A DNA stretch of 9,650 nucleotides from a bacterium (GTDB lineage: Bacteria > Armatimonadota > Fimbriimonadia > Fimbriimonadales > GBS-DC), in NCBI GenBank assembly GCA_029335935.2, contig JARJMV020000032.1, positions 1 to 9,650 on the forward strand, given 5' to 3'. The position numbers and the translations under genes are program-made. A model generated the notes under the pieces. The model did not search any database and was not told the DNA's origin. It worked only from the letters and a program-made list of their open reading frames with translations. Position 1 is the stretch's first letter; the number at the start of each line of letters is the position of its first letter. Positions 1-7,982 of this stretch are shown one piece after another.

Positions 1-939
1 ATACTCCACGAGCGCGCCGCCAACGGCGCGTTCGAAGACATCTTCGACTTCGCCGCGCGCATGCAGGAGTCGGGCGCGTTGAACCGCACCACACTGGAAG
101 CACTCATTCAGGCAGGCGCGTTCGAATCGATCCACCCGAACCGCGCCCAACTGCTCAACGGGCTGGACCCCGTGTTGAGCTACGCGCAGTCGCTCGCACG
201 CCTGAAAGACGAGAACCAGAACTCGCTGTTCGACGAAGGTCAGGAGGCGTTGACCATCGCCAAGCCCGCGCTGCCAATTGTCCAAGACCTCAGCACGCCC
301 GAAAAGCTCGCCTTGGAGCGTGAACTGCTGGGCGTGTACCTGTCCGACCATCCGATACGCCCCTACATGCGTATCCTGTCGGGCAAGGCGACGCCGATTG
401 CGCACGCAAAAGAGCGCGAAGGCGCAACGCTCACGATAGGCGGAATCATCACCGCCGTCGAAACCCGAACCTCCAAAAAGACAGGCGCGAAGATGGCAAA
501 CCTGCAAGTGGAAGACCTCACGGGCGCCATCCGAGTCACTGTGTTCGCCAGCACCTACGAGCAGTACCGCGACGCAATCCAGAAAGACCGAGCGGTGCTG
601 ATTCGGGGCAAGTTGCAATCGAGCGAGTTTGGCAGTCGCAACGGCGAGGGCGGCGCGCTGGAGTTCCGCGCCGAGCATATCGAGATTGCGCCCGAGCCGA
701 GCGAGGCGGACGACGCGCCGCGCATCCACATCCACCTGCCTCACTGCCGTCCCGAACAGCTGCGCCAGCTACGGCAGATTTTAGAGCGCCATACAGGCGA
801 GGCGATTGTGCGATTCGAAGTGCCTATCAACGGGCATCCGCGCCGTATCGAAACGCCCCTGCGCGTGTCGCCCACGCCCAATCTCTTGGCGATGATCCAA
901 CACATCATCCCCCACGCCCAAGCGGTGGTCTTGGAGTGA
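1..939 (+). CDS. dnaE: DNA polymerase III alpha subunit, C-terminal part (5' end outside window)
   Basis: The catalytic subunit of the replicative DNA polymerase. The frame is open from base 1, so only the last 312 residues are present; polymerase, PHP and palm domains lie upstream of the window. Visible in order: the end of the fingers/helix-hairpin-helix region (fragment residues about 1-65, including LEALIQAGAFES); a QNSLF pentapeptide at 73-77 that fits the internal beta-clamp-binding motif (QxxLF) of DnaE proteins; the conserved ELLGVYLSDHP segment at 108-118; an OB-fold nucleic-acid-binding domain from about 141 (TLTIGGIITAV) to about 205; then a C-terminal domain like the tau-binding region of the family. 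The gene ends in TGA. Family membership is clear. Whether it is DnaE1 or another class C paralogue cannot be judged without the N-terminal part, but the OB-fold after the fingers argues for DnaE rather than PolC. Confidence 0.95.
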   Translation: MLHERAANGAFEDIFDFAARMQESGALNRTTLEALIQAGAFESIHPNRAQLLNGLDPVLSYAQSLARLKDENQNSLFDEGQEALTIAKPALPIVQDLSTPEKLALERELLGVYLSDHPIRPYMRILSGKATPIAHAKEREGATLTIGGIITAVETRTSKKTGAKMANLQVEDLTGAIRVTVFASTYEQYRDAIQKDRAVLIRGKLQSSEFGSRNGEGGALEFRAEHIEIAPEPSEADDAPRIHIHLPHCRPEQLRQLRQILERHTGEAIVRFEVPINGHPRRIETPLRVSPTPNLLAMIQHIIPHAQAVVLE

Positions 940-963
940 GGGATAGGTAGACGACAGCCGGCA

Positions 964-990
964 AGGGCGCAAGTTTTGAGTTCACGCCCT
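964..990. repeat. Short inverted repeat between dnaE and the TIGR03790 gene
   Basis: AGGGCG (964-969) and CGCCCT (985-990) are perfect 6-base inverted repeats around a 15-base loop. They lie 25 bases after the dnaE stop and 18 bases before a TATAAT box. No T-run follows, so it does not look like a standard intrinsic terminator. It may be a weak terminator, an operator, or chance in GC-rich DNA. Confidence 0.3.
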
Positions 991-1008
991 GCGCTGGCGC
1001 GTTTCGGC

Positions 1009-1014
1009 TATAAT
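1009..1014 (+). promoter_or_regulatory. -10 promoter element of the TIGR03790 gene (leaderless type)
   Basis: A perfect TATAAT, the only such hexamer in the 84-base gap after dnaE, ends 9 bases before ATG 1024. No acceptable -35 hexamer sits at 16-19 bases; TTCACG (981-986) is 22 bases away, too far. With a usual -10 to start-site distance the transcript would begin 1-3 bases before the ATG, and no Shine-Dalgarno is present. Confidence 0.6.
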
Positions 1015-1023
1015 TAGCCCGTT

Positions 1024-2016
1024 ATGCAAAGTGCTATGAATGTGGTGGTCGTCGCAACGCGCCGTAGCCCCGATTCGGTCGCCATCGCCGAGTACTACGC
1101 CCAGAAACGGCGCGTGCCCCGCGCACAGGTGTTCACCATCGATTGTGTGCCCCAAGAGGAGACCACGCTGGCAGAGTACCGCGACACCATCGAGCGACCG
1201 GTGATGAACCAGCTGCGCGAGCGCAAGTTGGAAGAGCGCGTGGACTACTTAGTGTTAACGAAGGGGATACCGTTGCGCATTCGCGAGGGCGGATTCTCGG
1301 TGGATGGCGCACTGATGTGCAGTCCGCTCAAACGCCCGTTCCACACCGAGCCGCGCGAATCGAACCTGAACCCCTACTTTGGCAAGAATGAGCCGTTCTC
1401 ACGGCGCAAGTACGGGTTTTACTTGGCGACGCGCTTAGACGGCTATACGATGCAGCACATTCGTGACTTAGTGGACAACAGCCTCCGCGCGCGCGCGGCG
1501 AACGGTGTGTTTGTGTTGGATGTCGATCCCAAGCGCAGCGGCGGAGGCTATCGAGTGATTAATGACAGCCTGCGCGCGGCGGCGCGGCTCCTGCAACAGC
1601 GCGGCTTCGAGGTTATCTTAGACGAGGACGAGGCGTTCGTGGGCGCAGTGCGCGACATCATCGGCTACTACTCGTGGGGCAGCAACGACCACAAATTCAA
1701 TCAACTGAGCTATCGAAGCTTGCGGTTCCGTCCTGGCGCGCTCGCCGAGACCGCCGTCTCCACCAGCGCACGCACCTTTCAAGTAACCGACAAAGGGCAG
1801 TCGTTGATTGCCGACCTGATTGCGCAGGGGGCGACCGGCGTCAAGGGGTATGTATCCGAGCCGTACACCGCCGCCCTGTGCCGCGCCGAGGTGATGTTCG
1901 ACCTGTTCACACGCGGACGCACGATTGCCGAGAGCCTCTGGGCGGCCAGTCCATTCATCCTCTGGAAAGACCTGGTGGTGGGCGACCCCCTGTGCGCCCC
2001 CTTCAAACGCGGATAG
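1024..2016 (+). CDS. TIGR03790 family protein of unknown function
   Basis: A 330-residue protein that I recognise as TIGR03790 from several family-like blocks: SPDSVAIAEYYA near 15-26, VDYLVLTKGIPLRI at 73-86, GYYSWGSNDHKF at 214-225, GATGVKGYVSEP at 269-280 and the closing GDPLCAPF at 320-327. Length is normal for the family. No function is established. From memory, the family is described as sporadic across several phyla and confined to genomes with an exosortase (PEP-CTERM-type sorting) system; that link cannot be tested here because no exosortase or PEP-CTERM protein is in the window. I see no convincing signal peptide or membrane segment. The ATG at 1024 fits the TATAAT box 9 bases upstream; an inner ATG at 1036 (MNVVVV) is a possible alternative. 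The gene stands between dnaE and argJ with its own promoter, so the neighbours say little about its job. Confidence 0.85.
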   Translation: MQSAMNVVVVATRRSPDSVAIAEYYAQKRRVPRAQVFTIDCVPQEETTLAEYRDTIERPVMNQLRERKLEERVDYLVLTKGIPLRIREGGFSVDGALMCSPLKRPFHTEPRESNLNPYFGKNEPFSRRKYGFYLATRLDGYTMQHIRDLVDNSLRARAANGVFVLDVDPKRSGGGYRVINDSLRAAARLLQQRGFEVILDEDEAFVGAVRDIIGYYSWGSNDHKFNQLSYRSLRFRPGALAETAVSTSARTFQVTDKGQSLIADLIAQGATGVKGYVSEPYTAALCRAEVMFDLFTRGRTIAESLWAASPFILWKDLVVGDPLCAPFKRG

Positions 2017-2017
2017 G

Positions 2018-2023
2018 TACAAT
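2018..2023 (+). promoter_or_regulatory. -10 promoter element of argJ (leaderless type)
   Basis: TACAAT preceded by GG lies in the 14-base gap between the TIGR03790 stop (2014-2016) and argJ, ending 7 bases before ATG 2031. No good -35 hexamer is visible at normal spacing. The predicted transcript starts at or beside the ATG, and there is no Shine-Dalgarno. Confidence 0.5.
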
Positions 2024-2030
2024 TGCGCTG

Positions 2031-3230
2031 ATGACCGATTTGAATACTCAGTTGGGCGTGAACTATCCGCGCGGCTTCAAGAGCGCGGGCGTGTATTGCG
2101 GGATAAAAAAGCCGGGGCTGTTAGACCTTGCGCTGATTGTGTCGGAGACAGAGGCAAGCGTGGCGGGCATGTTCACCACGAACCGAGCATGCGCAGCGCC
2201 TGTGCGCTGGTCGAAGCAAGTGGCCGCCACAGGTGTTGCGCGCGCGATTGTCGCCAACAGTGGCAACGCGAACTGCCTCACGGGCGAGCAGGGCGAGCGC
2301 GACGCGCAACGCATGGCGGAACTGCTCGCCCAACGCCTGGATTGCCCGCCGCAGCAGGTGATTGTGGCTTCCACTGGTGTGATTGGCGTGCCGCTGCCGA
2401 TGCACGCGGTGGAGACCGGCATCGCACAGGCGTTCGAACGGCTGGCTGCAGGCGACGATCGCGCCGCCGCCGAAGCGATTCTCACCACCGACCACAGCGT
2501 GAAACGCGCCTCACTGGAAATCGCCACCGCTGCAGGCGCAGTGCGACTCGGCGCGATTGCTAAAGGCGCAGGTATGATCGCCCCGCATATGGCGACGATG
2601 CTGGCGTTCATCACCACCGACGCCCGAATCGACGCGCCCGAACTCCAAGCCTGCCTGACCCGTGTGGCAGACAGCACCTTCAACAGCATCACCGTCGACG
2701 GCGACACCAGCACGAACGATATGGTGATTGCGCTGGCGAACGGGGCGTCGGGCGTGGCGCTGCAGGGCGACGCACTGACGGCTTTCGAGCAGGGCCTCTC
2801 TCGAGTCTGTGAGTATCTGGCGAAGCGTATCGTGAAAGACGGCGAGGGCGCGAGCCGAATCTTCGAAGTGCGTGTGCAGGGCGCAGCCGACAGCGACGCC
2901 GCGCGCCGTATCGCCCGCACAATTGCCGAATCGCAACTGGTGAAGACCGCCATCCACGGCGGCGACCCGAACTGGGGGCGCATTATCGCCGCGGCAGGAC
3001 GCGCCGACGCACCGATCGATGTGAACCGCGCCGAACTGCACTTGCAACAGACGCTCGTGTTCCAGCAGGGGCGCCCGACCGACTACGACGAGCGCGCCCT
3101 GATTGAACGCATGCAAGCCGATGAGGTGCAGATTCGGCTGACGCTACACGATGGCGACGGCGAAGCGCGATTCTGGAGCAGCGACCTGACCGCCGAGTAT
3201 GTCCAAATCAACGCCCACTACCGCACCTGA
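2031..3230 (+). CDS. argJ: Arginine biosynthesis bifunctional protein ArgJ (glutamate N-acetyltransferase / amino-acid N-acetyltransferase)
   Basis: ArgJ moves the acetyl group from N-acetylornithine to glutamate in the cyclic arginine pathway; bifunctional members can also make N-acetylglutamate from acetyl-CoA. The protein is 399 residues, the usual length. Family marks: AIVANSGNANCLTG in the N-terminal half, ASTGVIGVPLPM, then KGAGMIAPHMATMLAF, in which Thr189 of the A-T-M-L site should be the self-cleavage point and N-terminal nucleophile of the beta chain; then DGDTSTNDM and the C-terminal EYVQINAHYRT. The frame stays open for 119 codons upstream inside the TIGR03790 gene, but homology starts only after 2031 (MTDLNTQLGV), and TACAAT ends 7 bases before this ATG. 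Whether it is mono- or bifunctional cannot be read from sequence. The dehydrogenase gene follows after 4 bases, suggesting one transcript. Confidence 0.96.
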   Translation: MTDLNTQLGVNYPRGFKSAGVYCGIKKPGLLDLALIVSETEASVAGMFTTNRACAAPVRWSKQVAATGVARAIVANSGNANCLTGEQGERDAQRMAELLAQRLDCPPQQVIVASTGVIGVPLPMHAVETGIAQAFERLAAGDDRAAAEAILTTDHSVKRASLEIATAAGAVRLGAIAKGAGMIAPHMATMLAFITTDARIDAPELQACLTRVADSTFNSITVDGDTSTNDMVIALANGASGVALQGDALTAFEQGLSRVCEYLAKRIVKDGEGASRIFEVRVQGAADSDAARRIARTIAESQLVKTAIHGGDPNWGRIIAAAGRADAPIDVNRAELHLQQTLVFQQGRPTDYDERALIERMQADEVQIRLTLHDGDGEARFWSSDLTAEYVQINAHYRT

Positions 3231-3234
3231 GACG

Positions 3235-4239
3235 ATGCGCGCCTATCGCCTCGTCGCGCCGAACCAGCTGCGCTGGGAGCAGGTTCCCACGCCGACGCCG
3301 CGCCCCGAAGAAGCGCTCCTGCGCATCCACGCCTGCGGACTGTGCGGCACAGACCTCCACCTCAAAACGCGCGGACACTACTATTGGCGCGACCAGCCAC
3401 TGACGCTGGGACACGAAATCGTCGCGGAAATCGTGCAGCTGCCGCTGGACTACACAGGCGCGCTGCAGGTGGGCGACTATGTGGTGGTGGATCCGCAGCT
3501 GGTCTGCGGCGACTGCTACTACTGTCGGCGCGGGCGGCTGAACCTGTGCGAGCGTCTGGAGCATCTGGGGCTGAGCGTGGATGGCGGGTTCGCCGAGTAT
3601 CTTGCCGCGCCGCTGCGCAACCTCTACCGCACGCCCGATGATGCACCGCGCGAGACACTGTGGCGCTATGCCCTCGCGGAGCCGATTGCCACCTGCGTGG
3701 CCGGAATGCGCTTGGCGAACCCGCAGCCCGACGAGACAGTCGCAATTGTCGGGCTGGGCTTTTTCGGGCAGGTGTATGCGCAGCTCGCGCGTCTGTGGGG
3801 CGCAACGCGCGTGATCGGGCTGGAACTTAGCCCTGAACGGCGCGCCGTCGCCGCGCGCATCGGCGCAGCGACGCCCCTCAGCCCCGACGCGTGGCGCGCG
3901 AACCCCATCGAAGCCGAGGTGGTCATCGATGCCGCTGGCTCGCCCGACGCCGCCGACTGGTGTCTCAAGCTTGCCCGCAAAGCAGGGCGCGTCATCGTGT
4001 TCGGCTATCGCCCCGAACCCGTGCAGGTAGACTGGTATCAGATCCTGGTCAAGGAGCTCACCGTGATTGGTTCGCGCTCCAGCAATCACGCGTGGGAGTA
4101 TGCGCTGCGCCTGCTGCAGGAAGGTCGCCTCACGCTGGAGCCTCTGGTGGACTTGCGCCCCGCCGACGCGATTGAACACGCCTTCGCCGACGCCGAAACG
4201 CAGCGCGCCTTCAAGCCCGTGCTCAAGTTCTGCGCGTAG
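3235..4239 (+). CDS. Zinc-dependent medium-chain alcohol/polyol dehydrogenase
   Basis: A 334-residue NAD(P)-dependent oxidoreductase of the zinc-containing MDR family, in the threonine/sorbitol dehydrogenase-like branch. Catalytic zinc ligands fit Cys37 (CGLCGTD), His60-Glu61 (GHE) and Glu149 (AEP). The structural zinc lobe has Cys91, Cys94, Cys97 and Cys105 in the classic C-x2-C-x2-C-x7-C spacing. The Rossmann loop is GLGFFG at 173-178, and Glu197 at the end of the second strand favours NAD over NADP. All key residues are present, so the enzyme should be active; the substrate cannot be named. ATG 3235 was chosen because MRAYRLV aligns with usual family starts and lies 4 bases after the argJ stop. 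An in-frame ATG at 3199 would add 12 Ser/Thr/Pro-rich residues and overlap argJ by 32 bases. No promoter or Shine-Dalgarno was seen, so translation is probably coupled to argJ. Confidence 0.9.
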   Translation: MRAYRLVAPNQLRWEQVPTPTPRPEEALLRIHACGLCGTDLHLKTRGHYYWRDQPLTLGHEIVAEIVQLPLDYTGALQVGDYVVVDPQLVCGDCYYCRRGRLNLCERLEHLGLSVDGGFAEYLAAPLRNLYRTPDDAPRETLWRYALAEPIATCVAGMRLANPQPDETVAIVGLGFFGQVYAQLARLWGATRVIGLELSPERRAVAARIGAATPLSPDAWRANPIEAEVVIDAAGSPDAADWCLKLARKAGRVIVFGYRPEPVQVDWYQILVKELTVIGSRSSNHAWEYALRLLQEGRLTLEPLVDLRPADAIEHAFADAETQRAFKPVLKFCA

Positions 4240-4276
4240 ATTTCGTGAGTACGCACCGCCCCCACGCCTGAGCGAA

Positions 4277-4305
4277 CTTACAGGGTCGAATGAGTAGGGT
4301 ATCCT
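4277..4305 (+). promoter_or_regulatory. Promoter of guaA (-35 and -10, leaderless type)
   Basis: CTTACA (4277-4282, four of six matches to TTGACA) and TATCCT (4300-4305) are separated by 17 bases. The -10 is preceded by GGG and ends 8 bases before ATG 4314, so the transcript should start at or next to that ATG. It lies in the 74-base gap between the dehydrogenase and guaA. Confidence 0.5.
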
Positions 4306-4313
4306 ATACCTCG

Positions 4314-5857
<1,544 letters not shown>

Positions 5858-5861
<4 letters not shown>

Positions 5862-5885
5862 CGCCGCGCCACTATCAGGTATAAT
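5858..5885 (+). promoter_or_regulatory. Promoter of infB
   Basis: TATAAT (5880-5885), preceded by GG, has ATGACG (5858-5863, four of six matches to TTGACA) 16 bases upstream; this -35 overlaps the guaA stop codon. Expected transcription start is near 5892, giving a leader of about 25 bases, unlike the leaderless arrangement at the other promoters in this window. Confidence 0.6.
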
Positions 5886-5901
5886 ATCGTTCAGCCTGAA
5901 T

Positions 5902-5907
5902 GAGGGG
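5902..5907 (+). promoter_or_regulatory. Shine-Dalgarno sequence of infB
   Basis: GAGGGG lies 10 bases before ATG 5918, inside the predicted short leader. It is the only clear purine-rich ribosome-binding site among the starts in this window, and it supports the chosen infB start. Confidence 0.55.
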
Positions 5908-5917
5908 TTGAGAGCCG

Positions 5918-7852
5918 ATGGCGAAAACGAAAATCACTGTACGGGATTTGGCGACAGAGTTGGGCGTCTCCGCGAACCGTTTGAAGGAGATCCTGACCGA
6001 GTTGGGTATCAGCGAGAAGGAAGCGCAGCAGGGGCTGGACGAGGAGACCGCGCAGATTGTCAAGGAGATGGCGCAGGAACTCGCAGCCGACCTCAAGACG
6101 CTCGTGCTGCGTCACGAACTCACGGTGCGCGAACTTGCCGAAGCGATGGAGCGACCACCGACCGAAATCCAGAAACACTTGATGGTCAAGCACGGCAAGC
6201 TTGTCTCGCCCGTGCAGAAGCTGGAACCTGAACTCGCGGAGAAGATTGCCGCCGATTTCGGGCTGACCGTACAGTGGGAGACCGCGCAGCCCGCCCAGAA
6301 ACCTGCCCCTCAGCCCCCCACACAGGCGATTGTCACAGGCGCGCAACCCCGACCACCCGTCGTCACGATTATGGGGCATGTCGATCACGGCAAAACGAGC
6401 CTGCTGGACTACATCCGCAAGACACGCGTCGCCGAGCGCGAGTTCGGCGGCATCACTCAACATATCGGCGCCTACCAAGCCGAAGTGAACGGGAAACTCA
6501 TCACCTTTTTAGACACCCCCGGACACGAAGCCTTCACCTCCATGCGCGCGCGCGGCGCACAGGTCACCGATATCGTCGTGCTGGTGGTCGCCGCCGACGA
6601 CGGCATCATGCCCCAAACCGTCGAAGCCATCAACCACGCCAAAAACGCGAAAGTGCCCATAATCGTCGCCATCAATAAAATCGATAAACCCGAAGCCAAT
6701 CCCGACCGCGTGCTGCAACAGCTCACGCAGTATGAGCTGATTCCAGAGGCGTGGGGCGGCGACACCATCTGCGTGCCAGTATCCGCTCTCACGGGCGAGG
6801 GCGTCGACACGCTGCTGGAGATGATCCTGCTCGTGGCGGAGATGGCGGAGCTCAAAGCCGACCCGAAAGCCGAGTTCCAAGGCGCGGTCATTGAAGCCAA
6901 GTTGGACAAAGGGCGCGGTCCGTTAGCCACGATACTGGTGCAACAGGGCACGCTGCGCCGTGGCGACATCCTCGTCGTGGGCAAAACTTGGGGCAAAATC
7001 CGTGCAATGTTCGACCACACGGGCAAGCAGGTCGACAGCGCCACGCCCGCCACGCCTGTGGAAGTGATGGGACTGGGCGAGGTGCCTGTGGCAGGCGACC
7101 GCGCGGAGCGCGTGGACACTGAAGCGCGCGCCCGCCAACTCGTCGAAGAGCGATTTGAAGCCGAGAAGCGACCCGATGTGCAACGCCCCACACGCCGCGT
7201 GAACCTCGCCGAACTGTTCAAACAGATGCAAGAGGGCGAAACCAAATCGCTCAATATCATCCTCAAAGCCGACACCTACGGCTCCGTGGAAGCCATCCGC
7301 GACGCACTGCTCAAGCTCGAAAAGCCCGACGGCGTCGAGCTCAAAATCATCAACGCGAATGTGGGCAACATCACCGAAGCCGATATCGATTTCGCCATCG
7401 CCGCCGACGCCGTCGTGCTGGGATTCAATGTGAAGGTAGAGACGAACGCTCAGAATAAGGCGAAGTCGAACCGCGTCGATGTGCGCACTTACCGTATCAT
7501 CTACGAGCTGCTGGAGGAGATGGAGAAAGCCCTTACCGGGCTGCTGGAGCCTGAGTTCAAAGAGGTGGCGCTGGGCACTGCCGAAGTGCGCGCCGTGTTC
7601 AAACTCTCCAAAGGGATTGTGGTGGCAGGCTGTTATGTGCTGGAGGGCAAAATCGTGCGCAACGCCCCTGCACGGCTAATCCGCAACGGCGCAGTCGTCC
7701 ACGAGAGCAAAATCGGCACGCTGCGCCACATCAAGGAAGACCGCCGCGAAATCGCCGCTGGCTACGAGTGTGGACTCACGCTCGAAGGCTTCGACGCCTA
7801 CCAAGAGGGCGACCGCATCGAGTGCTACGAGATTCAGGAAGTGGAGCGTTAG
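5918..7852 (+). CDS. infB: Translation initiation factor IF-2
   Basis: The GTPase that brings initiator fMet-tRNA to the 30S subunit and promotes 50S joining. At 644 residues it is compact (E. coli about 890, B. subtilis about 716). Two IF2_N-type helical modules lie at about 3-35 (ITVRDLATELGVS) and about 65-115 (LTVRELAEAM), followed by a short Pro/Gln/Ala linker to about 148. The G domain is complete: G1 GHVDHGKT at 153-160, switch I Thr180 in GGITQHIG, G3 DTPGH at 199-203, G4 NKID at 253-256 and G5 SAL at 289-291. Domains II, III and IV follow (NIILKADTYGSVEAI; later VGNITEADI), and the C-terminal fMet-tRNA-binding barrel ends in ECYEIQEV. Nothing is broken. The gene is unusual in not being next to nusA, rimP or rbfA; it lies between guaA and a convergent carboxylase gene and has its own promoter and ribosome-binding site. 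Confidence 0.97.
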   Translation: MAKTKITVRDLATELGVSANRLKEILTELGISEKEAQQGLDEETAQIVKEMAQELAADLKTLVLRHELTVRELAEAMERPPTEIQKHLMVKHGKLVSPVQKLEPELAEKIAADFGLTVQWETAQPAQKPAPQPPTQAIVTGAQPRPPVVTIMGHVDHGKTSLLDYIRKTRVAEREFGGITQHIGAYQAEVNGKLITFLDTPGHEAFTSMRARGAQVTDIVVLVVAADDGIMPQTVEAINHAKNAKVPIIVAINKIDKPEANPDRVLQQLTQYELIPEAWGGDTICVPVSALTGEGVDTLLEMILLVAEMAELKADPKAEFQGAVIEAKLDKGRGPLATILVQQGTLRRGDILVVGKTWGKIRAMFDHTGKQVDSATPATPVEVMGLGEVPVAGDRAERVDTEARARQLVEERFEAEKRPDVQRPTRRVNLAELFKQMQEGETKSLNIILKADTYGSVEAIRDALLKLEKPDGVELKIINANVGNITEADIDFAIAADAVVLGFNVKVETNAQNKAKSNRVDVRTYRIIYELLEEMEKALTGLLEPEFKEVALGTAEVRAVFKLSKGIVVAGCYVLEGKIVRNAPARLIRNGAVVHESKIGTLRHIKEDRREIAAGYECGLTLEGFDAYQEGDRIECYEIQEVER

Positions 7853-7982
7853 AGGCCTCGCGCGTCAGTAGGACTCCTCGTCTTCCCCGCCGCCCCAAAA
7901 GATGCTGGGCGCACGACGCGCCGTTCCACGCTTGTCGCGCATCACCCCCGATGCGACCCTGCAAGCCGAAGAGTTGCACGAT
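7853..7982. other. Convergent intergenic gap with a possible 25-codon minus-strand ORF
   Basis: infB and the biotin carboxylase gene run toward each other across this 130-base gap. I see no hairpin with a T-run on either strand; the best stem is 5 bases (GGCGC 7908-7912 with GCGCC 7918-7922, loop of 5). On the minus strand, 7942-7865 reads as 25 codons plus TGA, from MRDKRGTARR to an acidic tail WGGGEDEESY, with a GGGGGTG directly against the ATG, too close for normal ribosome binding. This may be chance, or the remains of an eroded gene. I do not call it as a gene. Confidence 0.3.

Noticed and set aside
941..2019. The 9-base match GGATAGGTA just after the dnaE stop (941-949) and at the TIGR03790 stop (2011-2019)
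   Set aside because: Only the second copy forms part of a -10 box, and part of it is coding. Two short copies are compatible with chance.
1674..2030. An upstream in-frame extension of argJ by 119 codons
   Set aside because: It lies inside the TIGR03790 gene, its translation is Arg/Pro-rich and unlike ArgJ, and a promoter fits ATG 2031.
2063..2983. A 306-codon minus-strand frame opposite argJ
   Set aside because: Mirror of the argJ codon pattern: Ala/Ser/Arg-rich with no domain. The argJ product accounts for the region.
7908..7922. A 5-base stem (GGCGC/GCGCC) between infB and the carboxylase gene as a shared terminator
   Set aside because: The stem is short, no T-run follows on either strand, and such repeats are frequent in GC-rich DNA.
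7776..7979. A minus-strand frame starting with GTG just after the carboxylase stop, as a possible continuation of the carboxylase chain
   Set aside because: It follows a TAA and shows no BT or biotinyl motif; it runs on into the antisense of infB.
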